DNA of 64,000 nt, taken from contig CAUYLG010021637.1 of assembly GCA_963573385.1 (NCBI GenBank), positions 32,162 to 96,161 of the forward strand. The letters run 5' to 3'. Shown here piece by piece: positions 28,302 to 39,099 of the stretch. Position 1 is the stretch's first letter, and every line of letters starts with the position of its first letter. Position numbers and translations under genes: made by a program. Under the pieces are notes generated by a model. The model made no database searches, had not been told where the DNA came from, and saw nothing but the letters and a program-made list of their open reading frames with translations. The DNA comes from Cacajao melanocephalus (Eukaryota; Chordata; Mammalia; Primates; Pitheciidae).

Positions 28302-28472
28302 TTGTCACAACTCGTGGGGAGACTGCTGCTCAAATCTACTGGGTAGAGACCACGGATATACCCCATGTTGGGGTGGGGGCTGGGGTACCGTCCTGTGCAC
28401 TGTAGGGGGTTTAGCAATATCCAGTGTGCATTTTCCCCAAATGTTAATTAGTTCTGAGGTTGAGAAGCCTCG
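28302..28472 (+). mobile_element. MER5A-like fossil, part 2
   Basis: TTGTCACAACTCGTGGGGAG, GTCCTGTGCACTGTAGGGGG and a final GAGGTTGAGAAGCC complete the MER5A. Confidence 0.85.
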
Positions 28473-28555
28473 TCTTTAAGCAAAGCCAGGACCTCTGGTG
28501 TCCCTGGGAAAGGCGACAACAACCTGAATATAAAGTGAAAAAAAAATTTCATTCT

Positions 28556-29125
28556 TGACTTTAAAGAAAACCAAAATATTTCGCCCCAAAATATATTTCT
28601 TTGACATATTTTGAGATGGCTGTTCAGAGCGCCAGCAAAGAGAAGCAGCTCTGCAAATCTGTCTTTTGTGGGGAGAGATTTGCATCTGTAGAGAAAATCT
28701 GCAATGATGCAGCCAGGCTTTTTCTTAGGCTCTCCCTTGTCCAGATCTAGGAAAGATGAACTGACAGGCAAAGGTCTGAAAGAAACATTTACCATCTATT
28801 CTCTCTGAGAGCTGCTACCTATGAGGTCTTATCTGCATAACAAGACCACCTTTGCCAGCCAGGCCCCCTCTCCTCCTTCTCCCATAACCTTGTTTTGACA
28901 ACATAGCACGTTTTGAGATCTCCCAAGGCCCCATTCATTCTGTAACCTCAAGATGGTATAAAAGCATTAATTATCTGGCCATTTTTTTGAGATCTTATAC
29001 TTTGTAGGACTCTCATGCATGTTAATAAATTTATATGCCTTTCGTCCTGTTAATCTGCCTATTGTCAGTTGATTTTTCAGCAAGCCTTCAGAGGGCGAAG
29101 GGGAGGTTTTCTCTTGGCCCCTACA
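28556..29125 (+). mobile_element. Solo ERV LTR (family unnamed)
   Basis: Marks: AAGAAAACCAAAATATTTCG, GGAGAGATTTGCATCTGTAG, GGTATAAAAGC (TATA-like, near 28956), GTTAATAAATTTATATGCC (polyadenylation signal) and an end at GGCCCCTACA (29125). The TG start at 28556 is a best guess. Confidence 0.6.
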
Positions 29126-29862
29126 CATTGGTTTCAAGCAGCCGAGATTCCAGTGATTGACAGAAATTCAAGGCAATGATTTCCAACGTTATCAGAACAG
29201 TACTCCCCTTTAATAATAAACAGTTGTAGGAAAACTAAGGCTGCAATAATTACAAATGCCAGTAGATTCAGGTGTGTTATATTGAGAACTGGTGGTGTCA
29301 GGATTTTGCAGAACAATGAACGACTTGTACTAAAAGTTCCCTACAGAGCAAAACACAAACTTTTGATTCATACAGTAGTTGATTTCCAGAAAAACTCAGC
29401 GCTTATTAAAATTGCTAAAAATACTTTAGTGTTTAGTTGTAAAATGCTGTGAGCATCTATCCTCAGATAATCTTGAGCAGGTTTTCACACACAGTGCAGG
29501 TCTAGCAGAGCATTCAGAAGCCCTGCAGGACCGGAGAGGATCCTTCTTTTTTCTGGACTTTATGAGCAATGAGGGTTGCTTAAAATCCCCAGCTGTGGCT
29601 CATTAATATCTAAGGTGCCCCCTCCCTTGGGTATGCTAACCAAAAAACACATAATAAAATATTCTAAATTCCCTCTAGCAGTGTACCATCTCTGCAGAAC
29701 TACGGATTTAAGGAGTTTTAGAGAGTAGTTTTGATTATCAACTATTATTGCCTTATATGCTGATTTCAATACTTAACCCCACCTCTGATCCCCTGCCTCA
29801 CGCTGCCAGTGTGAAACCCCATGTATATGGAAAGTTGAATCGAGTTTGCTCCTTAAAAAATG
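29126..29862. other. Unique sequence, no feature seen
   Basis: No gene or repeat recognised. Confidence 0.45.
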
Positions 29863-29873
29863 ATCAAAGTGTA

Positions 29874-30105
29874 GGACCCAGTGGGGTGGCTCACACTTGT
29901 AATCCCAGTACTTTGGGAGGGCGAGGCGGATGGATCACTTGAGGCCATACAAAAATTAGCCAGGCATGGTAGGTGCAGTCCCAGATAATCAGGAGGCTGA
30001 GGCAAGAGAACACTTGAACCTGGGAGGCAGAAGTTGCAGTGAGCCAAGATCGTGCCACTGCACTCCAGCCTGGGCAACAGAGCGAGACTCCATCTAAAAA
30101 AAAAA
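29874..30105 (+). mobile_element. Alu, sense, with internal deletion and TSD
   Basis: Sense Alu lacking about 55-60 bp between CACTTGAGGCCA and TACAAAAATTAGCC. Flanks ATCAAAGTGTA (29863-29873) and ATCAAACTGTA (30106-30116) form the target duplication. Confidence 0.88.
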
Positions 30106-30116
30106 ATCAAACTGTA

Positions 30117-30888
30117 CCCTCAGTGCTGATCACCTCTACCTTGAAAGATCTGGATGGTGAATCTTTTCAACATCCCACTCTGTTGGGTGTGCGGTCCCTG
30201 GAAGTATTCCTTTTTTTCTTCATATACTAAATCGAATAATAATAACATGACATTTAATGGACAGAAAACCATGACGGAAAATGTTATGCCGGTAGCTGTT
30301 ATGTGGAATTGATGGGCCCTGCCCCCAATGCCAAATTTTAAATATTTGAATGTTTCTCAATATACTCATCATGTCTAAAATTATGAGAAGATTGCTGTTT
30401 CGCTTCCACGGCCTCTCCCTGCATCCCCCAAGTTCTCAGGATCTCAAATGACAGGCTCCACACCCTGCCTTCCTGGGGGCTGGGAGCAGCACAGGGATCT
30501 CTGCCATATATGCCTGTGACCTGGGTTGCCCAGTGACTCTGAAACACTCATAAGCAGATCTGCAGCCTTTACAGAGAAAGAGGGGAGCTTGTTTTCACAG
30601 TTGCTGTCTTCTCTTCTCCCTTGCACTTTTGGCAACCCATATGTATTGATACCTTTTCATATTCAGGCAGAGAAAGTCACATCTGGCTGCCTTAGTATGC
30701 TGATAAATGTTTATAGCACTTACCACTTGCCAGGGTGTAAATACTCCCACACTGTCTGATGTGAAACTACCAACTAGCTATCACTGAATGTGGAGTTGGG
30801 GAAAGAGGTATTAGCGCACCATTAGATGGTATTCCCATTACTCAGATAAAATAGACATAAATAATCTCAAGAGTATAGTTAATAGTAA
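30117..30888. other. Unique sequence, no feature seen
   Basis: No gene or repeat recognised. Confidence 0.45.
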
Positions 30889-31000
30889 CGTTTTGAAATT
30901 ATTTTAGATTTATAGAAGAGTTGCAAAGGTAGTACAGAGGGTTCCCATATACCTTTTACCCAGCATCTCCTGATGTTAACATCTTATATAACCACGATAC
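30889..31000 (-). mobile_element. L1M 3' UTR fragment, antisense, split by LTR
   Basis: GAGTTGCAAAGGTAGTACAG, CCCATATACCTTTTACCC, GATGTTAACATC, TATAACCACGATAC. It appears to resume at 31588-31640 (ATCAAAACTAATGAATTTAC). Confidence 0.65.
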
Positions 31001-31587
31001 TGTAAACCAAAAATAAAATTCTAAAGGCCCTCAACCATCTAAACGAACCCCTCCTTTTGGCTAAGAGCATTCCAGAGTTAACCTGAAAAACTAGTTCAGG
31101 TCATGATGGAAGAGGGACTTGGACAAGCCTCATTATAGCCCTCTAGCATTGATATCGACACAGTCCTTAAGTCTGATAAAAACGCATTTACAGTCTATTT
31201 TCTCTGAAGCCTGCTACCTGGAGACTTCATCTGCATGTTGAAACCTTGGTCACCACAACCACTTATCATAACCCAGACAATCCTTTCTACTAATAATAAC
31301 TTTTTCAACCAATTGCCAATCAGAAAATGTTTAAATCCATCTATGACCTGGAAGCACCACCCCTGCTCTGAGTTGCCGCACCCTTCCAGATCAAACCAAT
31401 GTAAACCTTACATGTACTGACAGACGTATTATGTCTCCCTAAAACGCATAAGGCAAGCTGTCCCCCGACCACCTTGTGCACATGTCATCTGGACCTCCTG
31501 AGGCTGTGTAGCGGGCATGTCCTTAACCTTCACAAAATAAACTTTCTAAATTGATTGGGAGGTGTCTCAGATACTTTTGAGTTCACA
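31001..31587 (+). mobile_element. Solo ERV LTR (family unnamed)
   Basis: The 587-bp block starts TGTAAACCAAAAATAAAATTC and ends TTGAGTTCACA, and it interrupts an L1M. It has AACCTGAAAAACTAGTTCAGG, CTGAGGCTGTGTAGCGGGC and CACAAAATAAACTTTC (polyadenylation signal). Flanks ATAC (30997-31000) and AAAC (31588-31591) may be a mutated 4-bp duplication. Confidence 0.7.
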
Positions 31588-31639
31588 AAACATTGATCAA
31601 AACTAATGAATTTACATTGGTAACAACATATATGCCTTT

Positions 31640-31874
31640 GTGAGAGACAGGTGATGTGTCACACTTAGCAAAAAGGCAACTTGCACATTTCTTAGTCTAT
31701 GAAATTTACACCATAGCTTGGAATGAGGCTTCTTGACTCACTGTAATGAACTTTATTTCTCTGAAAAAAAAAATTAAGAGTTTCATGAAAATCTGACTAC
31801 GTATATAGAATTGTGTTGCTCGGATGAATTTCATCTATACTCTGTCAAGTCTAAATATGTCTCAAAACCTTTGA
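31640..31874. other. Unassigned sequence
   Basis: No feature recognised. Confidence 0.35.
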
Positions 31875-31957
31875 GAATGGGCAGCCATACAAGAGCGGTA
31901 AGCAGGAAAATAATATGAACAGATTTCAGTTTTAAAGAAAGCTATTCTGGAAGTTAT
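31875..31957 (+). mobile_element. Ancient dispersed repeat (unnamed), part 1
   Basis: AGCAGGAAAATAATATGAAC, TTTTAAAGAAAGCTATTCTGG resemble a mammalian repeat whose next part (AACAGTCCAGGCAGG, GGCAACAGCAATGGGGATGG) appears at 32603-32960, after an LTR. Confidence 0.45.
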
Positions 31958-32598
31958 TGTGGGGACTCAGAAAACAATACCCCAAAACAAACGCTTCAGA
32001 AGCAACCTCAGAAGCAAATGTTGTTCTCTGACCTTCTCCTGCCCTCCTGTCTCTCAGTCCCATTCTCCCCAGAGGAGCCACAGAAGCTAGAATTATTCTT
32101 CCCCAAGGCAGGTTCTAGAAACCAGAAATCCTTTTCCCCAAAGCCAGCCAAAGAACCTAAAAACATTACTCTAACTTTCCCTCCCACTTTTTTTGTGTAA
32201 AAATTGGACATACAGAAATTCTCTGACCTACCTAGTTTGGCTGTAGGTCCTAAGACCTCCATTCCAGAGAGGGTCCTGCCCCATACCCAGAAGGAAGGAA
32301 GGCTGCTCAAAGAAGCCAGGAAAAATCTAGACAGAAAGGCCTTGCTGGGTTTCTCCACTCAGTCTATTAGCATTAGATTACAACATTCTTGTCCAATCAT
32401 ATTTCTACACAGCTGTCCACACTTTGTTGCACTTAAGCATAAAAATGGACAGTTTGCTCTGTAACTTTGGGTCTTCATTCTAAAGTCATGTAAAACTATG
32501 ATCTCAAATTTGTATGCCTTTTCTCCTTATTAACCTGTTTCTTGTCAGTGATTTTCAGATTCAGGGGGCAAAGAGGAAGTTTTCTCATGGCTCCGACC
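31958..32598 (+). mobile_element. Solo ERV LTR (family unnamed)
   Basis: Starts TGTGGGGACTCAGAAAAC. It has CCATTCCAGAGAGGGTCCTG, AAGCATAAAAATGG (TATA-like), TTTGTATGCCTTTTCTCC and TTCTTGTCAGTGATTTTCAG near its 3' end. It splits an older repeat, with TTAT/CTAT flanks possibly marking a decayed duplication. Confidence 0.65.
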
Positions 32599-32602
32599 CT
32601 AT

Positions 32603-32960
32603 GAAAAGAATGCACTGGAACAAAGAAACCAGAAGATAGCTTAGAATAAACTATTTTAACAGTCCAGGCAGGATTTACTAAAGGTCAGAATTAAGGCAAC
32701 AGCAATGGGGATGGAAAGGCCAAGATGGTTTCAAGCAATGCGAAGGAGATGGAATCTACAAGACTCCATCAATTCCATAAGGCCCCAGTGACTGATTGAC
32801 AGTAGAGCTGGGTACTGAAAGTAAGGTTTCTGACTTGAAGGGAACATTGGAGAGGGGACAGCTGTTGGGTTGAAATGTTGCTAAAATGCTTGTGGGATTT
32901 ACCTGAGCCTCTGAAATGTCATTTAAAGTGTTTGCGGGATTACTAAGAAGCATGAGTAGA
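32603..32960 (+). mobile_element. Ancient dispersed repeat (unnamed), part 2
   Basis: Continuation of the element at 31875, with TTTAACAGTCCAGGCAGG, GGGATGGAAAGGCC and GACTGATTGACAG. The family was not identified. Confidence 0.4.
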
Positions 32961-33717
32961 TCAACTTCATCTTCAGAAACTTTTTATCACATATTAGGCT
33001 ATGGGATCAATTTACTGGACTGAACTTCATACATTAAAGTTCTTTATCATTCTATCATGTAATTTAGAGAGCAAGCAGAGAACAAAGACACAGGTCAACA
33101 AGATTCTTTAAAAAGCTCACTTATTCTCCTTCTCTACTTCCATTTACCCTGAGAATAAAGAAGAATAAAGGGGTGAGAAAGGCCTATCATCATTCCTCTT
33201 GCTCTTTCCATAGAGGACAATGAGGCAGGGCTGAGCAGTGTCTTCCTCCCTCATGGAATTCCAAGGTGGATGCCATCTGTGAAGCGCCTCCATGTTGGCC
33301 TGAACGTGCTAGGAGCTTTTAGCCACTCGCTTGGGTGTAATCCAACATATGACGTAATAGTCAGCCGTCTGGATTAATCAGTCCCAGCTGTTGGACCCTC
33401 TGCTCTGTGTAGGGGTTCAAGCCTCTCCATCTGTTCCCGGGGCCTCTCCACTTATCCCTTCTCTGCTTGAGCCTCCAGCCATGACAGATGGCTCTTTCTC
33501 AGTATTACAGATAATTCTTTCTCTGATCAGTGTCTCTCAGCTTCAATTTGTGCTTAACATTTTTAACTGCCCCTCATCACTGCCATCACCTTAGGCATTT
33601 ATGGAGATTAATTTATACTACATATGCATATGTATGTGTCTGCATGCATATAATAACTAGTATGCACACACATACATAATTTCATTCTTTTTACCATTCG
33701 CACACAACAACTAGCAT
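32961..33717. other. Unique sequence with a cluster of possible regulatory motifs
   Basis: No repeat recognised. At 33338-33376 there are TAATCC, TGACGTAA (CRE/ATF-like, 33350-33357) and GGATTA within 40 bp. A CATATGCATATG alternating stretch lies near 33622. Confidence 0.35.
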
Positions 33718-33887
33718 TGTGGTCATGCTGGTTGCCCCTCCCTCACTGGGTTATTTCTTTTGGAGAATCTACCAGATGATCTTACTCATTGGAAAGGCGT
33801 GATACAAGGCAACTCAGCTGGGTGAAAACGTGGTTGGAGCATAAGAGTCCCAGCATCAGACAGTAATAGAAACAGCAGTAGCAGCAG
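33718..33887 (+). repeat. Local direct duplication A, copy 1
   Basis: About 170 bp nearly 88% identical to 37791-37956, beginning TGTGG(T/C)CATGCTGGTTGCC and ending CAGTAGCAGCA. Flanks differ. It matches no family I recognise. Confidence 0.85.
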
Positions 33888-33930
33888 TGTATTTCTACAG
33901 CACTCTTAAACTCAGCTTGGATTCTCTACA

Positions 33931-34395
33931 ATGGCTGTGGGTAGAAAAAATAGCAGGGCCTCTGACGAGTTGTGGATCATCTCCAAAACCCCTCTCCACC
34001 ACATTTATGAGTACTTGAAACCACAAAAGTTATCATCTACCAGTCCCAAGGGCCTATTCTATATCCTGCTGCTCCAGCCAGGCGGCTTCATTTTTGGCTC
34101 TGAGAACCACATCTCTGTAATTACAAAACTCGAGTTCAAACAATGTGGGGATTTTCAGGAGTGGTTGAGAAAGACTGTCAATAGAGAGACTGCACATGGC
34201 AGCTGTGGCCCAAGCCAGGGAATATTCTCATCAGCAGACCACAGAACAGGCTTTGGAACAATGTATTTTACCATACCTGCTATCCCAGTCATCTTCACAT
34301 GTGAAAGGATAAAATTTACACAGATGTTTCATTTCTCCAGGGACTATTTCAAGGCAATGATAGTTTTCATTGATTATTTTATGTCTGATTATTAG
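33931..34395 (+). other. 154-codon open frame, probably not a gene
   Basis: The longest open frame in non-repeat sequence here (starts MAVGRKNSRASDEL, ends FIDYFMSDY). No domain, signal peptide or known family is recognised, and composition is ordinary for the region. There is no promoter, no clear polyadenylation signal, and an Alu follows 67 bp downstream. It could be chance, or an exon of an old element or gene. Confidence 0.2.
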
Positions 34396-34461
34396 CACTG
34401 TTCTTTTTTTCTTTTTTTGGCTAATGATGATAGTAGTGGTTTCCTTTAAGACTGGACATCT

Positions 34462-34802
<341 letters not shown>

Positions 34803-34832
34803 TTATATATTTGATAAAAAATAATACTATTG

Positions 34833-35050
34833 CAGTGGTGGTCGAACAGGGTTGATTTTGCCCTCCAGGGGACATCTGGCAATATCTGGAGACATTTTGG
34901 TTGACCCTCCACTTCTGTGGGGGTGGAGGTGCTCCTGGCATCTAGCAGGTGGAGGCCAGGAATGCTGATAACATCCTACAGTGCACAGGAGAGCCACAGT
35001 AAGGTATTGGCTGGTCCCAAATGTCAATAGTGCCAAGGTCAAAAGCTCAA
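34833..35050 (+). mobile_element. MER5A-like hAT-Charlie fossil with 8-bp TSD
   Basis: CAGTGGTGGTCGAACAGGG, GATTTTGCCCTCCAGGGG, GCATCTAGCAGGTGGAGGCC, AATGTCAATAGTGCCAAGG. Flanks TACTATTG (34825-34832) and CTCTATTG (35051-35058) agree with the 8-bp duplications made by hAT transposases. Confidence 0.88.
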
Positions 35051-35058
35051 CTCTATTG

Positions 35059-35510
35059 AATTATACGTTAATTATGCCCCGCTATGCTGTCAATAAATCT
35101 GATGAATGCTGTTCTGTGAAAAGGAGAGCTCGAGGGTGTGAATTCCAGGTGCCAGGCAAGCCTTCTTCCAGAATATTTTGACCTGGATGAAGGCTCACCC
35201 CAGAAACCAAAAAATTTTACTTCGATCTTGACTAAATACTGGGGCCAGCCAGAATATAGGGGCCGGCATAAGCTGATGGGATTGTTTGCCTTGCCAGACA
35301 ATCTAATTTTGATCTATTTTTGGTAGATGTCTTGGGGTCTGGCATCTTCTCCTTCCTCTTCAGTGCTTTTCTCAAGACTAAGGATTTTCTTAACCTAAAG
35401 TCTTTTGTATAGCTAATCATATACTCTTTAAGAAGCAAACAAAATTGATGTGCATAAAACAAGTGCAAGATTGATTTAAGATTCTTTGCTTTTTTTTTTT
35501 TTTTAAAAAT
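35059..35510. other. Unique sequence
   Basis: Open frames of 60-80 codons overlap on both strands at 35068-35468, but none shows a known domain. A T-run at 35491-35504 precedes the Alu. Confidence 0.35.
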
Positions 35511-35516
35511 GAGAGT

Positions 35517-35812
35517 GGCTGGGCACGGTGGCTCATGCCTGTAATTCCAGCACTTTGGGAGGCCGACGTGGGTAGATCACCTGAGCTCCAGAGTTTGAGA
35601 CTGGCCTAGGGAACATGGCAAAACCCTGTCTTTACCAAAAATATAAAAAATTAGCCAGGCATGATGGTGCATGCCTGTGGTCCCAGCTACTCAGGAAGCT
35701 GAGGTAGGAGGATCGCTTGGGCCTTGGGGGCGGAGGTTACAGTGAGCCGAGATCGCACCACTGCACTCCAGCCTGGGTAACAAAGCAGGACCCTGTCTGG
35801 GGAAAAAAAAAA
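35517..35812 (+). mobile_element. Alu, sense
   Basis: Full-length, diverged sense Alu (AluJ/S-like) from GGCTGGGCACGGTGGCTC, followed by an A tail and (GA)n at 35812-35826. Confidence 0.88.
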
Positions 35813-35826
35813 GAGAGAGAGAGAGA

Positions 35827-36412
35827 GGCAAATACTGGGCTTGGGAGACATGCATGACCCTGCAAAGATTTTCACCAGGTCTGCCCACCTTCTTTTTCTA
35901 TTAAGCCATAAAACTTCTGAAGCCAGTCTTGCCCACAATATTCTATTTTCTAGAATCTGCAGAGTCAAAGTTCAATGAAGGATTTTTTAAACATTGTAAA
36001 CCAAACTAAAAATAACCTAAAAACTTACCTTTCTGAGAGTGGTGCTTCCAGATCACAGCATTATATAGGGATGATATCTCCATCTTCTTCTCATTACCAA
36101 ATGTCCTGCTGCTCCTAATGATAGAATACAGAGAAAGGGACCCTGTTTAGGTGGGCATGTGATGTTCTTTAAGCAGATGCCCAAAGAAGAACCAGTGCTC
36201 TTTGTTTTGTCTCTGGTCAGCTTCTAGTACTTTTTCTAGTTCTCTGTAAGTAATAGACTTTAAGAACATTGTTAAAGCTGCTAATATTTTTAGGTGGGAT
36301 AATTATGTTATAGTTATGTTTTAAAAAATGATCCTTATTTTTAGAGATAAATGCTTAACTATTTATGAATAAAACAATCCAATATTTGGAAAGTAATTCA
36401 AAATAACCCAGA
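35827..36412. other. Unique sequence, no feature seen
   Basis: No gene or repeat recognised. Confidence 0.4.
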
Positions 36413-36414
36413 GT

Positions 36415-36735
36415 GGCTGAGCACACTGGCTCATGCCTATATATCCCAGCACTTTGGGAGGCTGAGGCTGGGATTGCTTGAGCCTAGGAATTCGAGACTA
36501 GCCTGGGCAATATGGTGAAGCTCTGTCTACAAAACATACAGAAATTAGCCAGGTGTGGTGGTGCATGCCTATGGTCCCAGCTACTTGGGTGGCTGAGGCA
36601 GGAGGATTGCTTGAACCTGGGAGGCCAAGACTGCAGTTAGCCAGGTTCATGCCACTGCACTCCAGCCTGGGTAACAGAGCGAGATCCTGTCTCAAAACAA
36701 AACAAAACAAAAACAAAGAAGCAAAAAACAAAAAT
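36415..36735 (+). mobile_element. AluJ-like, sense
   Basis: Diverged sense Alu with a small deletion in the first arm (GAGGCTGGGATTGC) and an AAAACAAAAC-type tail. Confidence 0.88.
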
Positions 36736-37790
36736 AGTTCAGAGGGAAGGGTATGAATGAAATGAAATTGACCATGAGTTGACAATTGTTTAACTTGGTG
36801 GTAAATACATGCCGGTGTATGTATGCTGATGGAATCCAGTTGAGTTGGAGCAATTGATGACCAAGAAAAGAGAAGAAATAGCCTAAGAAGCAAACATTTA
36901 ATGATGCCACGTGAGGACACGTGGATTTCAGACACTAAAGCCTCTTAAGTAATCACTTATACTTGGAGTTTGAATTTTGAGCATGCTGAAAGCATTCACC
37001 CTCCATTCTGGTCATTTTGCCAGATATGGAAACATTTAGAAAATGAAGAAAGATGTTTATAAGCCATATTAATTTCATTTTGGCTAGATTTTGCTCTTGA
37101 TTTTTTTTTTTTTTTTTAACATATTGGGAATCACACTGGGCATATTTGATGCCTTTAAATATCAAGGGTTTATTTAAATGTTGAACCAATTCATTTGTTC
37201 TATAATCTTGACCTTATAAGGGTGATATTCTGGGCCAATATGCTCAAAGATTTTATAAGAATACTTTGGTTGATGTCACTTTCTTCCACCCCCTCAAAAT
37301 ACTGAATTACATAGAACTGTAAAGTTTCCTCCTCCATTAGATCAAGGGTGGGTGAAGCTTTCAAGCTGCTATCACTTTTTCCAAATAGTTTCACTCATTC
37401 TTACTCCTAATTAATCTACAGTATTATGTAGCAACCAAATAAATAGTCTCCTAAGAAAAGCATTCTCTCCTTGGCTGTTCTAGAAAACTCCGCTGACTCA
37501 TTCACAGTTGGGCTTGAAGAGTTTTTTCAGGCTCATAATGCCAATGAAGCCACACTTTTTCTGAGAAACGCCTCTGCTTCCCTGACCTTAACTAACAGGG
37601 AAAGCTTTTCTTTTGGGTTTTCAGTGTCTGGGCAACTTATGGGGTTTAGAATGGTTCAGGGAGCCATTTCTAAAGAATATATTCTACAAGTTAAACATTG
37701 AGTTGCTGTCTCCCCCACCTCTAAATTCCTTTATATGTGTTATCAAATAGCCTTTTATGCTCAGGCCCTGGGTTCATAAGGACTGATCTG
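36736..37790. other. Unique sequence, no feature seen
   Basis: An open frame of 76 codons at 37471-37701 has no recognised domain. Otherwise no gene or repeat. Confidence 0.4.
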
Positions 37791-37956
37791 TGGCCATGCT
37801 GGTTGCCCCTCCCTCACTGGGTATTTCTTTTGGAGAATCTATCTAGATCTTACTTGTCAGAAAGGGGTGATATGAAGGCGACTCAGCTGGGTGAAAACAT
37901 GGCTGGAGCTTAAGAGTCCTAGCATCAAACAGTAATAGAAACCGCAGTAGCAGCAA
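37791..37956 (+). repeat. Local direct duplication A, copy 2
   Basis: Matches 33718-33887 at about 88%, including GCTGGTTGCCCCTCCCTCAC, CAGCTGGGTGAAAAC and ACAGTAATAGAAAC. Small indels separate the copies (a single T; about 3 bases near ATCTAGAT). Confidence 0.85.
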
Positions 37957-38263
37957 TAACACCAAGATGTTCCAATCTAAAAAATACACACAAATAATTC
38001 AAATAATAACAGTAAGATGGACCTCTTTGTGGGAGAAACCTTCTGATGAAATCTTGCTACATTGATACTGGAATGTAGATGTCTCCAGCTGAAGTCAATG
38101 AAAGTGATCATGTCTTTCTACTGTTTATTTTGATATGATGGTTTCAACTGATATGAGGTCTATTTGGACCTGGTCTAGCTTGTGCCTATATTTTGTACTC
38201 AATCACCTAATTTATCCTAACACTATGAATCTACCCAATGTTGGCGTACCTACATGTTCATAC

Positions 38264-38375
38264 AAGTAGTCATTAAAATCATGCCTGGTAGGGTAAATCA
38301 GTCAGTCTTCAGCTCATTGCTAATGGCATTTTCCTGTTTCTTTGATGGGCAATCCCACTCTTCAGAAGACATGCC
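38264..38375 (+). repeat. Local direct duplication B, copy 1
   Basis: AAGTAGTCATTAAAATCATGCC through ACATGCC, matching 38992-39099 at about 82% with a 4-bp AGTC insertion (GTCAGTC for GTC). Confidence 0.8.
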
Positions 38376-38499
38376 GTTCAAGAGTTTAGTGGTGGAGTTT
38401 TACTTTGACTTCCTGGTGACAGAGCTAGGAAGTCAATCAATCAATCTGGTCAATTGACAGAGGATATATGGAGTAAACAAAAAGAACCCAAGGAATAGA

Positions 38500-38640
38500 G
38501 TAGTCTGAGATCCAGTTTTGACTACGGACTTTTATCTGGACAAATCATTTCAATTCTCTGAACGTGTTTCTTCATCTACAAAATGAGAGATTAGAATGCT
38601 TATTCCCTAAGTTACTTAGATTTTTGCATTCTGATGGTGT
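38500..38640 (-). mobile_element. MIR fragment, antisense
   Basis: GACAAATCATTTCAATTCTC, TTTCTTCATCTACAAAATGAG and the following AGATTAGAATGC fit antisense MIR. Confidence 0.6.
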
Positions 38641-38991
38641 ATTTACTGAAGACTATTTACTAGGTACAGTCCTCTACAGGAAATGCAAAGGTTTTAAGAC
38701 ATAACACTTCCTCTCAGAATGTATGCAATCTTGTTGGGAAAACTTTTTTTAAAAATAATAGCTAGTATATGCTACATCTTGTAGTTGTGATAGGGAGGTT
38801 ATAAATGCTCTGTCCTCAAAGTTGAGGGGACCTTCATTCTAGCTGCTATTTGGTGGGAAATGTATGCAGAGGAATATAGTAGGGACTTGTATGAAATGTT
38901 AAAGTGAAACAGATTCATTCCCATTACTGGGGTCAGAAGGCAAACACAAGAATAAGGGATTCTACAATCTAAAAGTGTCTAAAGGGTGTAT

Positions 38992-39099
38992 AAGTAGTCA
39001 TTAAAGTCATGCTTGGTAGAGTAAATCAGTCTTCGGCTCATTGCCAGTGGCACTTTCCCATTTCCTTGATGGGAAGTTCCACCCTTCAGAAGGCATGCC
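38992..39099 (+). repeat. Local direct duplication B, copy 2
   Basis: AAGTAGTCATTAAAGTCATGC, GTAAATCAGTCTTCGGCTC, TTCCTTGATGGGAAG, CTTCAGAAGGCATGCC parallel copy 1, about 726 bp downstream in the same orientation. Confidence 0.8.

Noticed and set aside
35068..35468. Possible exon with overlapping frames on both strands
   Set aside because: No domain, no convincing splice-site pair in frame, and similar frames on both strands suggest chance.
36498..36935. 145-codon open frame on the minus strand
   Set aside because: About half is translated antisense Alu ([11 protein letters not shown]... pattern), which often gives long spurious frames; no independent coding evidence.
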